Positions 42,622-52,935 are shown, counted from the stretch's first letter. The stretch: DNA of 64,000 nt from Saccharicrinis sp050296935 (GCA_050296935.1 JBNKRV010000248.1:62001-126000); one strand, 5' to 3'. A program made the numbers and translations. Notes: generated from the sequence alone by a model not told the origin.

Positions 42622-44577
42622 CTACAGTTCTTGTAAAACTAAGACTACCTTATTAAAATCAGCTGCAGCATTAATAACGTTTTCAAAACCTTCAAATTCC
42701 TCATCTTTAACAAAGATATTCCGGTAATACTCATTAACAACTATTTTGTACTGATCCCCCTCGTAAGTATAATCCGACTCAAAACCAAAAACATCTCCTT
42801 CAACAATATTTAACCGGCCAACTTCCGGGTTAGCAATTTTATACCCTTCCGGAACATGAAAAACAATTTCCCGATAGTATTTTCTGTTCCAGTCATTTTC
42901 TCCTTTTGATTTACGATTCTCTTCAAAATACATTTCCGTTTGCGGACCAATACTCTCACCTATACTCACAAGTAACTTATTACCTGCATTTTCAAGAAAT
43001 GCATCCGTTTTCAAGTCTGAATAAATGATAAACTCAGCATCTTTAAGAGCTGCAGTAGTACTAGTCTCTTTCACTTCCAAGGTTTTAAATACCGGATCAG
43101 GAGCTTTTGTCTGGGTAATTTGTTTAAGCATATTTTGCTTTTGCTCAGTATCCATCATCTCGTAAAATTTGTTTAAATACCCTCCGCTTAAACCTTTCAT
43201 CCCTCTTTCTGTTTTAACCCGCGTAGTATTTTCATCAATATCTACAGTAATATCAATAATCATATTATCGTAGTTATCTTTATCAGAGGTGGCTTTAATG
43301 TATTTTATTTTACCAATTGCAGATTCAAAATCTCCGATTTTTACCGGAACAATAAATAATCCATCGGTTGCAGTTAGTTCTCCATTTACAGTTCCCAGCC
43401 TGTAAGCCATGTTTGATGGATCCAGATAGGTATCCAGATCCGGGAAATAAATCAGGTATTCATCCAGATAATTCCAGCTTTGAAATTCACCATCAAATTT
43501 AATTACACTTCTATCGGAAGTTAAAACCAATTCGTGATCTATACCAATTTTTTTAAACAGATTCGCATAAACTTTAATGATTCCTCTATCACCGGTTATC
43601 TTATTTTCTAATACAAAGTTTAAATCGGAAAATTCAGGAATATTATACTTTTCAACATAGATATTGGCTTTTACAAAATCCTCCACGTTCTTGATTATAT
43701 CAAGTTCGGTGGTTCCTTTCACTTGTACAAAATCCATCCATTTATTCATTACTTTATCGTCCACATCCAGATACATGGATTCGTAAACTCTGATAGCGGC
43801 ATCATCCCAGGTTAAACGCGGTGCATAACCATATACTTTATTAAAAGCCAATCGATATTCTATTCGTTCTTTACGAGGTAATACATAGGAGAATTTTTCT
43901 TCTTTAATTGGCTCAATATTATTCTTAATACACTTAAACCTGTTTCGTTCATCTTCTAATACAGTGTGTTCTGCATTTGGAAAACCGTTGTATCCTTTAA
44001 CATCGTAAATAAGATTTTTTGGTGATACTATTTCAAAGGAAGCATGTTGCAAAGGAAATTCAAACTGAAAAACAGCCCGCCCAAAATTATTTCCATACAT
44101 TCTTCTCTCCACATAATATTCAACATCATCTCCTTTTTCAATTCCATCTATTGCAAATATCTTATAGCTTTTACCACTATCCTCATCTTTTACTTCTTTA
44201 ATATTGTTTTTATCAAACTCCACCGACTCACCATTTGGTTTTATTGTACGAGCTTTAATATCAATAACTTCAATAACATCATTCAGGCTGAGTGATATTT
44301 TATTAAACTGATTGATGGCTTCATCATTATTAAGTCTGAATTTTTTATGCAAGGTATGAATCATCTGTAATTCACCATCATCGCCATACATGTACTCATA
44401 TTTTTCGTTTAAAAATATACCCACTACATTTTCATTTTCATTGCCTTCCAGCAACTCAGAAAAAACTGGTTTGGCGGTCCAAATGGCATTTTCATTTTGA
44501 GCTTTTACCGAAATCGCACAAACAAAAATGAATAGCAGGGTTATCGTTTTCAGGATAATTATATCTGGTTGTTTCAT
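42622..44577 (-). CDS. DUF3857/transglutaminase-like protein lacking the catalytic cysteine
   Basis: A 651-residue secreted protein (signal peptide ending ISVKAQ) with an N-terminal DUF3857 beta domain and a transglutaminase-like core. Where its neighbour has GDCKG, this protein has ITGDRG with Arg331, and the catalytic His region is also changed (SWNYLDEYLIYFP). The protein therefore looks like a non-catalytic member of the family. It lies 23 bp after the related gene at 44601, so the two are probably made together; a partner or scaffold role for the active enzyme is inferred. Confidence 0.85.
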   Translation of the reverse strand: MKQPDIIILKTITLLFIFVCAISVKAQNENAIWTAKPVFSELLEGNENENVVGIFLNEKYEYMYGDDGELQMIHTLHKKFRLNNDEAINQFNKISLSLNDVIEVIDIKARTIKPNGESVEFDKNNIKEVKDEDSGKSYKIFAIDGIEKGDDVEYYVERRMYGNNFGRAVFQFEFPLQHASFEIVSPKNLIYDVKGYNGFPNAEHTVLEDERNRFKCIKNNIEPIKEEKFSYVLPRKERIEYRLAFNKVYGYAPRLTWDDAAIRVYESMYLDVDDKVMNKWMDFVQVKGTTELDIIKNVEDFVKANIYVEKYNIPEFSDLNFVLENKITGDRGIIKVYANLFKKIGIDHELVLTSDRSVIKFDGEFQSWNYLDEYLIYFPDLDTYLDPSNMAYRLGTVNGELTATDGLFIVPVKIGDFESAIGKIKYIKATSDKDNYDNMIIDITVDIDENTTRVKTERGMKGLSGGYLNKFYEMMDTEQKQNMLKQITQTKAPDPVFKTLEVKETSTTAALKDAEFIIYSDLKTDAFLENAGNKLLVSIGESIGPQTEMYFEENRKSKGENDWNRKYYREIVFHVPEGYKIANPEVGRLNIVEGDVFGFESDYTYEGDQYKIVVNEYYRNIFVKDEEFEGFENVINAAADFNKVVLVLQEL

Positions 44578-44600
44578 GGTTCACTTTTTAATGTTGGTCT

Positions 44601-46550
44601 TTAAAGATTTTTTACGGTTTTTTTCCTAAGTACCAGAGTATTTCTATAATTACGATTGAGTGACTTAACCATTTTATTCCACATATAAATCTGGTCGTCA
44701 AGCAATACAAAGAAATTAAAAATCAATTCCTTTTCCAGAATCACATAATCTCCTTGTTGTTTGTATTGAATAGAATACCCAAAATTCTCACTATTGAAAC
44801 TTCCGTTTTCAGGTATGTAAGTTACCTCATACCCTTCAGGAATACGTAGCCTGGTCACAAATTTCTCTGTACAATAAAAATCATTCTGCATTGGATTAAT
44901 GGTTCCGGTGGTATCAATGGTCATATTCTGATAGGATTTATCCAGATTCAGATTCAGATAAATCTCATCACCTACGTTTTTATAATAATCACTAATTTCA
45001 AAATTATACTGCACTCTCGCAGGTACTTCATAGGTAAAAAGATCCTGGGCATGCTGGGCAGTAACTTTAAACGTATTGTTACCCCTGGAGAAAATCCTTG
45101 AAAAGGTTTTATCGTATTTTTCAGGTTTAACTCCATCCATGGTGTAAGCCAATTCAACTTTATTAAATCCCGTATAAGTAACCAATGCATCTCCCATCAC
45201 TTTCCCATCCATCATTTCAACGGTTACAGAATCTGTAACAACACTATAACTAGCTGGCGATATCGGTATTTTAAATAACTGGAAATCATTTTTCCCCTTT
45301 CCGACCATCACTTCTTTACCCTGAATATGATAAGGGAAGACTCCATAATCCAGATATTTGAATGTTCCGTCGAGTATCGTCAATGAATCATTCACAATGC
45401 GGGCTGCCACCATGTGGTTATCTACCGAAGGGAGAGGAAGTTCTTCATAAGTATATGGAATACTCCGGGTTCCGACCCAGGCATAATAGGTGGGCAGGCC
45501 TGCTATATCCATCATGGTCTTAATCAGACTCGACATTCCCTTGCAATCGCCAAATCGTTTTTGTACCACATCTGAGGCTGCTGACGGAATAAAACCCGAA
45601 TATCCATGTTCATAGGCTACATACTTGATATTTTTATGAACCCAATAATATATGGCTCTGGCTTTATCTGCATCGGAAAGTCCCTTTGTAATGGTTTCAA
45701 CGGTCTGCTTTAAGGCTTCTGATTTTTCCTTATTTACATCAGATACAAAATCATAATAGTAACTGTACAGTAATTCCGGAGTGCCAAAATAGGATTCTTT
45801 TGCACCATTGATGTTTGTACTTTTAATATAAAAAGTCACATGTGGACTGTAATGGCTGATAGAATAGTTATTTCCGACTCCATATTGAAATGGCTTAACA
45901 TCTTTCACCTCCCATTCGAAATAATTGTATTTGCCTTTTTTGTACTGTGTAAACTTGATTCCTTTACCTTCAGTATTAAAAAGTTTATACCCCAGCTTAA
46001 CATCGCGATGCACTTTTGCTACTACTTTTACCTTGGCCACAGGTATGTACGACTGAAAAAAGGAACTTCTAAGAAATCTGGGATTCTTATAGTTGATAGT
46101 ATATTTCAAGTGTGTAACAGCACCCTTTTTAACCGAAGGGTAAGCAAATTGCAATGTTTTTGAATCATCATAAAATATGCTTCTATCAGAGTTACCTGCT
46201 TCCTGAAACTGCTCTACTTTTATTTTATCGTACCCCTTTCCATTGGGAACAAGAGTGTAAGCTTCCTTATCAGATATAGTGGTAAAACCGCTAAAATAAA
46301 TAACATCTTTAGTATGTGCTTTTGAATTTTCATTAAGCAATTGAACGTCTCTTTCATTGGTTTGCGACACCAGAAGAGAATCTCCCTTCACATCAATGGT
46401 ATAATTGTATTGCAGATTAGTAACAACAGCACTGTAATCTTTATACTTTTGAACCAGATCAAGAGCTGAGGCATTTTGGAAGACAAACACTCCAAGTACC
46501 ACTGTTAATCCATAATTCTTTAATAAATGCAGAAAGTATCTTATCATCAT
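44601..46550 (-). CDS. DUF3857/transglutaminase-like protein with intact catalytic triad
   Basis: A ~649-residue secreted protein with a signal or anchor sequence, N-terminal DUF3857 domain and a transglutaminase core with the triad Cys336 in RFGDCKGMSSL, His in SVDNHMVAARIV and Asp in TILDGTFKYLD. Transglutaminase-like enzymes of this type act as cysteine peptidases or transferases in the periplasm. Starting at 46550 avoids overlap with the gene ending at 46555; a further upstream ATG at 46586 would overlap it. It is followed by a second, inactive family member. Confidence 0.87.
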   Translation of the reverse strand: MMIRYFLHLLKNYGLTVVLGVFVFQNASALDLVQKYKDYSAVVTNLQYNYTIDVKGDSLLVSQTNERDVQLLNENSKAHTKDVIYFSGFTTISDKEAYTLVPNGKGYDKIKVEQFQEAGNSDRSIFYDDSKTLQFAYPSVKKGAVTHLKYTINYKNPRFLRSSFFQSYIPVAKVKVVAKVHRDVKLGYKLFNTEGKGIKFTQYKKGKYNYFEWEVKDVKPFQYGVGNNYSISHYSPHVTFYIKSTNINGAKESYFGTPELLYSYYYDFVSDVNKEKSEALKQTVETITKGLSDADKARAIYYWVHKNIKYVAYEHGYSGFIPSAASDVVQKRFGDCKGMSSLIKTMMDIAGLPTYYAWVGTRSIPYTYEELPLPSVDNHMVAARIVNDSLTILDGTFKYLDYGVFPYHIQGKEVMVGKGKNDFQLFKIPISPASYSVVTDSVTVEMMDGKVMGDALVTYTGFNKVELAYTMDGVKPEKYDKTFSRIFSRGNNTFKVTAQHAQDLFTYEVPARVQYNFEISDYYKNVGDEIYLNLNLDKSYQNMTIDTTGTINPMQNDFYCTEKFVTRLRIPEGYEVTYIPENGSFNSENFGYSIQYKQQGDYVILEKELIFNFFVLLDDQIYMWNKMVKSLNRNYRNTLVLRKKTVKNL

Positions 46551-46554
46551 CTTT

Positions 46555-49500
46555 TTATTTCTTATCATAACTCTCAATTCGTCCATTCCAAAAATCAGCT
46601 ACTGCCATTAATTTTCCTGCATCGTTATAATACTTTGTTTCACCATGCTCTACACCGTGTTTATACATTACAGACATCTTTCTATTTCCATTTTCCTTAT
46701 ACTCAACAAATTCCCCTTCGCGCAAATCATCTTTATAAACTGATTTATTCCTGATTTGTCCATTTGGATAGTAATTAATACCTGGTCCCTCTAATAATCC
46801 ACTTTTGAAACTCCGCGTCTGTCTCACTGATCCATCACTATAATATTTGATCCTTTCTCCATCGTAGTTATAGTCTTTTAATTTCACCTCAAAGCTCTTT
46901 ACACCATTGTTATAATAAGCAATCACATGAGTATCCGGATCTTTTATGTGAATAGTATCACAAAGTTGATTGTTGACAAAATACTGATAACCAACAAACT
47001 CATCCTGATCATATATTTGTTTAATCATTAGTTCACCATTGATATCATAATGCATCACATCTCCATGCAGAATTCCATTAAAATAGGTTTGAGACAGTTT
47101 CACTTGTCCATTTTCATAATATGTATAATCAATAGAATCTTTTTCACCATCCACATAATAATACTCTTCATATAATTTCCCATCCGGATAGTAACCTGTC
47201 CACTTCCCGATTCTTTTACCATTCAAATATTGTCCTTCTGTTCGTAATTCTCCGTTGTAATAATAGCTCCTAAACTCACCATTTCTTTCATCGTTCAGAT
47301 AAGTACGTTTTGAACTCACTTTTCCATTGGGATGATACCAATAAAAGTCACCTTCATATTTACCACCTTTTAAGCTACAACTTGAAGTAACATAATCAGA
47401 ATCGCTCATTATCTGGTATCCATCACTTTTGAGCAGGTCATACTCATTTAACAATTCTCCTTTTGAGTTATAGTTTTGAAATGCCAGAATTCTACCATTT
47501 AAATACCTGATTCGAAATAAGGTATCGCCATCTACACCATAGTTTGTTGCCCAGCCATTTGCTATATTATTATCGTAGTAAACCTTATGATCGAGTGTGC
47601 CATCATCTAAATAGTACGTCCAGAAGTTATCGTAATTGCCATCTTTATAATAACCATGGGTAATTAACAAACCATTCATTCCATACTTTTTATATTCTCC
47701 TTGCAGCATGCCATCCTCGTATGAATATATTGCTTTTAATTGTCCATTGGTATAATACAACTCCACATCAGAGACTAGCTTACTATTCTGGTAGTTGCTT
47801 TTTTGAAATACATTCCCGTTTTTGTGATAGAGAATCCATTCTCCCGACTTTTTCCCTTCCTCAAAAGCACCGGAAGTAATTTTTCTTCCCTTGGTATCAT
47901 AGGTAATAAAATTAAATGTTGAATTTTCATCACCGAAAGATGCTATTTCGTTTCCATTTGCATCAATGCTGGTCACTTTTACAATTTTATTGTCCTTATG
48001 TTCTTCCAGAATATTTAAAGTACCATCATTTTCGTAATATTTAAACACCCCATTATTATTGCCTTCAGCATCATAAGTATCTTCCTCTGACACAATTCCT
48101 TTGATGTTAAACTCTTTCTTCTGCCCAACAACAATTCCCTTTTTATAAGTTTCCTGTCTGTACCAATTCCCATTGGGGTAATAACTTCTCCAACGCCCCT
48201 CTTCTTCTCCATCCACCAGATTACCAATAGATGATATTTGTCCGTTGGCATGATAACTTTTATATTCTCCTGAACCTTTTCCTTCCGTATAATTCTTCAG
48301 TATGTTTATATTTCCATTCGGATAGTATGAGGTATATAAACCTTCATATTCATCTTTCACATAATTAAAAGTATCAAGTAACGAACCGTTTGAATAATAT
48401 CCGGCAGCAGAACCATTGCGTTCATCATCAATATAATGATTAATCCCTGTTACGTTTCCAAATTCGTCATACCAAATCACATCTCCATCTACTTTTCCAT
48501 TGATATAATCAGCCTCAACACTTTTGTTTCCTGTAGTTTCATTGTAATGCACCCATTCGCCATTCAGTTCGCCCTCTGCAAAATTCTCTTTGCTTTTCAA
48601 TTGTCCATATTCATTATAATATTTCCATTCACCATCTTTGTTACCATTTACAAAACGACCTTCTGCCATCATTTCACCATTTGAATGAAAATATTGCCAT
48701 TCGCCCACTTCATGGCCTTCTTCATTAGAATTACCGATGGAATTCACCTCTCCGCTATCGTAATAGCTAAATTCGTACAACCTGCGTTCACCTGCGATAT
48801 TTGCATACCGCATCTTTTTTATTTTCGACAGTCCACTTCCGGTTCTATAAAATTCTTTCAATTCTTTTTCCTTTCTGGAGATGTATTTTTGAACATTATC
48901 ATTACCTGTAGATCTTAAGATGGTATATAAAAAAGATTCCAGATGTCCTCCTTCCTTAATTTTTTTATAAAACGGGAAATATTGCTGAACCCAAAAATCA
49001 TCCATTATGGTATCTAATGGTAAAACATCAAAAAGCATTTTAGATTGTTTTACCAATGAGGCATTAAATTCAACAGGCAATGGATAGCGATTACTCAACA
49101 CCACTTTTGCTCTGAAATAATGATCAACTTCCTCAAAAAATGAATTATCATCAACAGTATCGATAAAGTCAACTCCTGTGGTATCTATGTAGTTATTCGA
49201 TAGATTTTCAATATATACCAGAATGCTGTTGCTTCTGTTGCTTGTGGGTTCCAGAGCTAAAAAAGTTTCAAGCGATAGCATGGCTCTGGTAAATTGCTTT
49301 TGCCGAGCTGCCATTTTACCCAGTTGCATATGACTGGAGGCATGGAAGGGATTACAACGAAGAGCCTCCTGAAAACACCTTTGAGCCTTTTCGTAATCTT
49401 CATTTTTTAAATAAGTGATACCTAAATTGTAATGCAACAAATAAGCATAAGGATACATTTTAAGAGCCTGCGAATATACTTCAATAGCTTTCTCTGAATT

Positions 49501-49821
49501 TCCCATATCATCATAGGCTGTACCCAAAGTTCGCAATAAATGCATGTGATTATTACCCGGGAGTGAAAGTCCATGGTTAGCCATAATAATGGCGCTATCA
49601 TATTTTTCCATAGCCAGGTAAGTCATGGCCTTTTCGGCCACGGCCCAGTTGTAATTAGAATCATTTTCATTTACAAGGTTAAAGGTCTCTATGGCAGCAG
49701 AATAATCTCCATCATCATAGTATGTAATTCCATTATCGATAATGTCTTTAGAAGGCGTTAGTTGAGCATGAGCCTGAACTACAATAACAAACGCAAATAA
49801 GGTTAATAATTTTTGAAGCAT
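46555..49821 (-). CDS. Large secreted TPR and MORN-repeat protein
   Basis: A 1088-residue protein with a signal peptide (ending VQAHAQ). Residues ~30-200 contain about four TPR units (HLLRTLGTAYDDMGNSEKAI, YLLHYNLGITYLKNEDYEKA). From about 370 to the end are more than twenty MORN_2-type repeats such as GEWKYYNEYGQLKSKENF and GEFRSYYYNGELRTEGQY, which form an extended beta structure. No enzyme domain is seen, so this is a likely scaffold or binding protein of the envelope. It is followed by the two DUF3857 genes and belongs to one operon with them. Confidence 0.9.
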   Translation of the reverse strand: MLQKLLTLFAFVIVVQAHAQLTPSKDIIDNGITYYDDGDYSAAIETFNLVNENDSNYNWAVAEKAMTYLAMEKYDSAIIMANHGLSLPGNNHMHLLRTLGTAYDDMGNSEKAIEVYSQALKMYPYAYLLHYNLGITYLKNEDYEKAQRCFQEALRCNPFHASSHMQLGKMAARQKQFTRAMLSLETFLALEPTSNRSNSILVYIENLSNNYIDTTGVDFIDTVDDNSFFEEVDHYFRAKVVLSNRYPLPVEFNASLVKQSKMLFDVLPLDTIMDDFWVQQYFPFYKKIKEGGHLESFLYTILRSTGNDNVQKYISRKEKELKEFYRTGSGLSKIKKMRYANIAGERRLYEFSYYDSGEVNSIGNSNEEGHEVGEWQYFHSNGEMMAEGRFVNGNKDGEWKYYNEYGQLKSKENFAEGELNGEWVHYNETTGNKSVEADYINGKVDGDVIWYDEFGNVTGINHYIDDERNGSAAGYYSNGSLLDTFNYVKDEYEGLYTSYYPNGNINILKNYTEGKGSGEYKSYHANGQISSIGNLVDGEEEGRWRSYYPNGNWYRQETYKKGIVVGQKKEFNIKGIVSEEDTYDAEGNNNGVFKYYENDGTLNILEEHKDNKIVKVTSIDANGNEIASFGDENSTFNFITYDTKGRKITSGAFEEGKKSGEWILYHKNGNVFQKSNYQNSKLVSDVELYYTNGQLKAIYSYEDGMLQGEYKKYGMNGLLITHGYYKDGNYDNFWTYYLDDGTLDHKVYYDNNIANGWATNYGVDGDTLFRIRYLNGRILAFQNYNSKGELLNEYDLLKSDGYQIMSDSDYVTSSCSLKGGKYEGDFYWYHPNGKVSSKRTYLNDERNGEFRSYYYNGELRTEGQYLNGKRIGKWTGYYPDGKLYEEYYYVDGEKDSIDYTYYENGQVKLSQTYFNGILHGDVMHYDINGELMIKQIYDQDEFVGYQYFVNNQLCDTIHIKDPDTHVIAYYNNGVKSFEVKLKDYNYDGERIKYYSDGSVRQTRSFKSGLLEGPGINYYPNGQIRNKSVYKDDLREGEFVEYKENGNRKMSVMYKHGVEHGETKYYNDAGKLMAVADFWNGRIESYDKK

Positions 49822-49907
49822 ATTTATTTATTAGAAATCTGAGTATACTCTTGTAATTGTGGATGTTCTGATGAATTCTGTCCTGTTTTCTATGGGATGT
49901 AGGCCAA

Positions 49908-50201
49908 CTAATTTTTTCTTTTTTTACGGATAAACTGAATACCGCCAAATCCGGAAATAATGGAAATGTAAAATCCAAAATCGTACCACCAACCCGTATT
50001 GAATGGTTCATAGATGGATATTGACTTATTAAAAATACTCAGGATCAAAGAGAATGGAGCAATCCATCCATGCCATATACCTGATAAAAACCCTGCAGGC
50101 TTTAAAGGGCTATGTGACCCTCCTCCGGGTAGGCATGAGGTAAATATTAAAACTGCGACAACAAATAACACGTAGGGCAATAGTTTTCTGTAATTATTCA
50201 T
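49908..50201 (-). CDS. Small conserved membrane protein
   Basis: A 97-residue protein with a lipoprotein-like start (VLIFTSC), the conserved block SGIWHGWIAPFSLILSIF and a second helix (WWYDFGFYISIISGFGGIQF). This pattern occurs in a widespread family of ~90-residue membrane proteins of unknown function. The Cys is followed by a loop with a single histidine (GGGSHSP). It lies 86 bp upstream of the TPR/MORN gene on the same strand. Confidence 0.72.
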   Translation of the reverse strand: MNNYRKLLPYVLFVVAVLIFTSCLPGGGSHSPLKPAGFLSGIWHGWIAPFSLILSIFNKSISIYEPFNTGWWYDFGFYISIISGFGGIQFIRKKRKN

Positions 50202-50461
50202 AATTTTTATATTAAGTATATTTTCAATTTAAAATACAATACTTATCATTCTTCCGGTTCTGAAATAAAATAAACCAGATTTATGCATAGAACTGGTTAA
50301 AAATATCATTTTACAAACTTGTTGCAATTTATCGAAACAATGTTTTGGTAATCCAGTACAACAGATATGTCTTGATATACAAAAATGGTATTTTATTTTC
50401 GGTTTAATAACAAACCTCGTTTCTGTATTCAGACTATGAATTACGCTTAAAATTAATAAAC

Positions 50462-50908
50462 ATGAACTTTAAAACGCTGATTTCTTTGATTATTATTTTG
50501 TTTTCCTGTTACAATGTGTTTGCTACTGAGCACAATATTACAGGTATTTGGTTAACGCAGAATAAAGATTCAAAAATTGAAATAGTTAAAAACAGTGACG
50601 GAACTTTTTCCGGGAAAATAATCTGGCTTAAAAACCCATATGAAGCTGACGGAAAGCCTAAATTAGACCATGAAAATCCAGAAGAACAATTTAGAAACAG
50701 AAAAATTTTAGGACTGGAAATACTGAGGGATTTTAAATATGATCAGGATGAAGAAGAATGGAATTCCGGCACTATCTATGATCCTAATTCCGGCAGTATT
50801 TATAAGTGTTACATGTGGTTTGATGACAATGACAACATATTGCATGTAAAAGGATATATCGGCTTTTCGTTAATTGGCCGAAAGGTAAGTTGGACCAGAG
50901 TACAGTAA
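50462..50908 (+). CDS. DUF2147 family secreted protein
   Basis: A 148-residue protein with a signal peptide (LISLIIILFSCYNVFA) and the DUF2147 pattern ITGIWLTQNKDSKIEI ... FSGKIIWLKNP ... GTIYDPNSGSIYKCYMWF ... LHVKGYIGFSLIGRKVSW. The family forms small periplasmic beta-barrels of lipocalin type with unknown ligands. It lies 43 bp before a metallo-beta-lactamase-fold gene on the same strand. Confidence 0.9.
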   Translation: MNFKTLISLIIILFSCYNVFATEHNITGIWLTQNKDSKIEIVKNSDGTFSGKIIWLKNPYEADGKPKLDHENPEEQFRNRKILGLEILRDFKYDQDEEEWNSGTIYDPNSGSIYKCYMWFDDNDNILHVKGYIGFSLIGRKVSWTRVQ

Positions 50909-50951
50909 GCTCCTGGTATTTTCAGCTATCTTTACCTAAAATTTTTATAAA

Positions 50952-51770
50952 ATGGAAGTTACTATCCTCATCGACAATGAAAAAGGCTCCAATGCTTATA
51001 GAAGTGAACATGGACTGTCTGTTTTAATTGAATTCAATGGGAAAATCATTCTTTTTGATACCGGTAAAACAGATGCTTTTATTCAGAATGCCAAGAAACT
51101 CAATAAGGACTTGAGTAAAGTGGATTATGTGGTTTTGAGCCATGCACACTACGACCACACTGGCGGATTAGAGGATTTTCTGGTATTGAATAAAACGGCG
51201 AAAATTATTTTAAAGAAAGAAACTCTTAACGAACGCTGGAGTGTTTCGCATGGGTACAACAGACGAATTGGGTTTCCGTTACGAAAACGCTTTAATCAGG
51301 TCAATAACCGTTTTATGTTTGTTGAAGATGTAGAAGAAATTATACCCGGATTATTCATTCTTCCACGTATCACAAGAAGTGCAAATCATACGTTTACCGA
51401 TTCCTATTTATTTGTTCAAAAAGAAGGCCATTTGCTTCCGGATACTTTTGAAGATGAAATATTTATATGTGCCATTAAAGATGAAAAGTTAATTATTTTT
51501 ACGGGATGTGCGCATAACGGAATTGAAAACATGATTCAAACAGCGATCACGCAAACGGGTATCAGCGAGATTGAATTTATTGTTGGAGGTATGCACCTGA
51601 ACCGTGCTTCTGATGAGCAGGTAGAAAACACTACAGAAGCATTAAAAAAGTTCAAAATTAAAAGGGCAGCTTTTAACCATTGTTCCGGCAAGCACAACAT
51701 TCCGCTGATGAATAAAGCACTGGATGCAAGTGTTGAATATGCCTTTGCAGGTAATCAATATTTGTTGTAG
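50952..51770 (+). CDS. Metallo-beta-lactamase-fold hydrolase (MJ0301-like)
   Basis: A 272-residue protein with the metal motif SHAHYDHTGGLEDF (HxHxDH), downstream GCAHNGIENM, GGMHL and NHCSGKHNIP. This arrangement matches the family annotated as 7,8-dihydropterin-6-yl-methyl-ribofuranosylaminobenzene phosphate synthase-like proteins. No signal peptide. The real substrate in Bacteroidota is uncertain. It is near, but on the opposite strand to, the Moco genes, so a link with pterins is only suggestive. Confidence 0.88.
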   Translation: MEVTILIDNEKGSNAYRSEHGLSVLIEFNGKIILFDTGKTDAFIQNAKKLNKDLSKVDYVVLSHAHYDHTGGLEDFLVLNKTAKIILKKETLNERWSVSHGYNRRIGFPLRKRFNQVNNRFMFVEDVEEIIPGLFILPRITRSANHTFTDSYLFVQKEGHLLPDTFEDEIFICAIKDEKLIIFTGCAHNGIENMIQTAITQTGISEIEFIVGGMHLNRASDEQVENTTEALKKFKIKRAAFNHCSGKHNIPLMNKALDASVEYAFAGNQYLL

Positions 51771-51870
51771 AGTGACGGTTATCAACCTGCATTGTGTTGA
51801 TTAAGATCTGATGTCCGAATCTGGTTATCAATCTCTGCGTAAATCATTAACATTTGAATGGATCTCAAAC

Positions 51871-52368
51871 CTAATGGCTTCCTCCATGTATCATTTTTAA
51901 AGAATGGGTTATGGTAGGTAAAATTTCGTCCATGTATTCCTGAACAGCCTTGGGGCTACCGGGTATCACATAAATTAAAACATCATTAATAACACCGGCC
52001 AGAGCTCTACTTAATAAGGCATTGGGAAATTTCATACCATATTTAACCCGGATCATTTCCATAATCCCCGGAATTTTTTTGGTAAGCATTGGATTAACTA
52101 CATCCGGACTAATATCCCGTGGCCCCAAACCTGTACCTCCGGTAATTACAATAATCTGCATTTGCTTCATCATCAATAGAATATTGGTTCTCAACATCTC
52201 TTCTGAATCAGGCAGAATAACTGTTTCTGTTTGCACTTTAATGTTTTGCTTCTCAAAATAGGAACTTGTCATTTTTTCTACCAGAGGACCACTTTCATCC
52301 TTATATTGTCCGGAAGAAGCTCTGTCGCTCATTGTAATTATACCTAAACTTATTTCGCTGCTATTCAT
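51871..52368 (-). CDS. mog: Molybdopterin adenylyltransferase (MogA/MoaB family)
   Basis: A 165-residue protein with the MoaB/Mog signature ITGGTGLGPRDISPDVVNPM and MSDRASSGQYKDESGP. It adenylylates molybdopterin before molybdenum insertion. The ATG at 52368 follows the moaC stop by 1 bp; the frame extends 10 Lys/Asn-rich codons further but that would overlap moaC. Last gene of the nitrate/Moco operon on the - strand. Confidence 0.9.
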   Translation of the reverse strand: MNSSEISLGIITMSDRASSGQYKDESGPLVEKMTSSYFEKQNIKVQTETVILPDSEEMLRTNILLMMKQMQIIVITGGTGLGPRDISPDVVNPMLTKKIPGIMEMIRVKYGMKFPNALLSRALAGVINDVLIYVIPGSPKAVQEYMDEILPTITHSLKMIHGGSH

Positions 52369-52369
52369 G

Positions 52370-52816
52370 TTATTTTTTTTCTTTTGATACCAAAACAATA
52401 TTCCCTATTTCCATTTCTTTGTCTACCGCTTTACACATATCATAAATCGTTAAACAAGCTACACTTACAGCCGTTAAAGCTTCCATTTCAACTCCTGTTT
52501 TTCCGTTACAGCGTGTTTCTGCCTCCACAATTACTTTATCTTTTTTAATTTTAAAGTCAACAGATACCTTGTTTAAAAGCAAGGTATGACATAGAGGAAT
52601 AAGCATAGGAGTTTGTTTTGCAGCTTGTATACCTGCAATGCGGGCTGTTGACAAAACGTCTCCTTTTTTTAGGTTATTTTCTTTAATCAGTTCGATGGTT
52701 TCCGGCTTTAGGTAAATAACGCCTTTAGCCAGGGCTTTTCTTTCCTGATCTGGTTTCTGACCAACATCAACCATACTGGCCTCTCCTTTTTTATTTAAGT
52801 GCGAAAGTTCTGACAT
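52370..52816 (-). CDS. moaC: Cyclic pyranopterin monophosphate synthase
   Basis: A 148-residue protein with MVDVGQK near the start, IPLCHTLLLNKVSVDF and the conserved RCNGKTGVEMEALTAVSVACLTIYDMCKA motif; the Lys and acidic residues of the active site are present. It converts the MoaA product to cyclic pyranopterin monophosphate. mog overlaps its end; moeA lies upstream, separated by a D-type repeat. Confidence 0.95.
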   Translation of the reverse strand: MSELSHLNKKGEASMVDVGQKPDQERKALAKGVIYLKPETIELIKENNLKKGDVLSTARIAGIQAAKQTPMLIPLCHTLLLNKVSVDFKIKKDKVIVEAETRCNGKTGVEMEALTAVSVACLTIYDMCKAVDKEMEIGNIVLVSKEKK

Positions 52817-52822
52817 AAAAAA

Positions 52823-52870
52823 TAGTATCAGGTATCATGATATAAGTATCAGGACACAAGTATCAAGAGT
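52823..52870 (-). repeat. Repeat family D, gatactt-type cluster between moeA and moaC
   Basis: agtatcaggtatcatgatat followed by aagtatcaggacacaagtat and caagag: at least four degenerate copies of agtatca. The cluster starts 7 bp upstream of the moaC start codon, so it could affect its ribosome-binding region. Confidence 0.6.
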
Positions 52871-52935
52871 AATAATATACATTACTTTAAAAAAACACTG
52901 AGTTGTTGAGATTGTTTAGCAAAATGAATCTGAAT

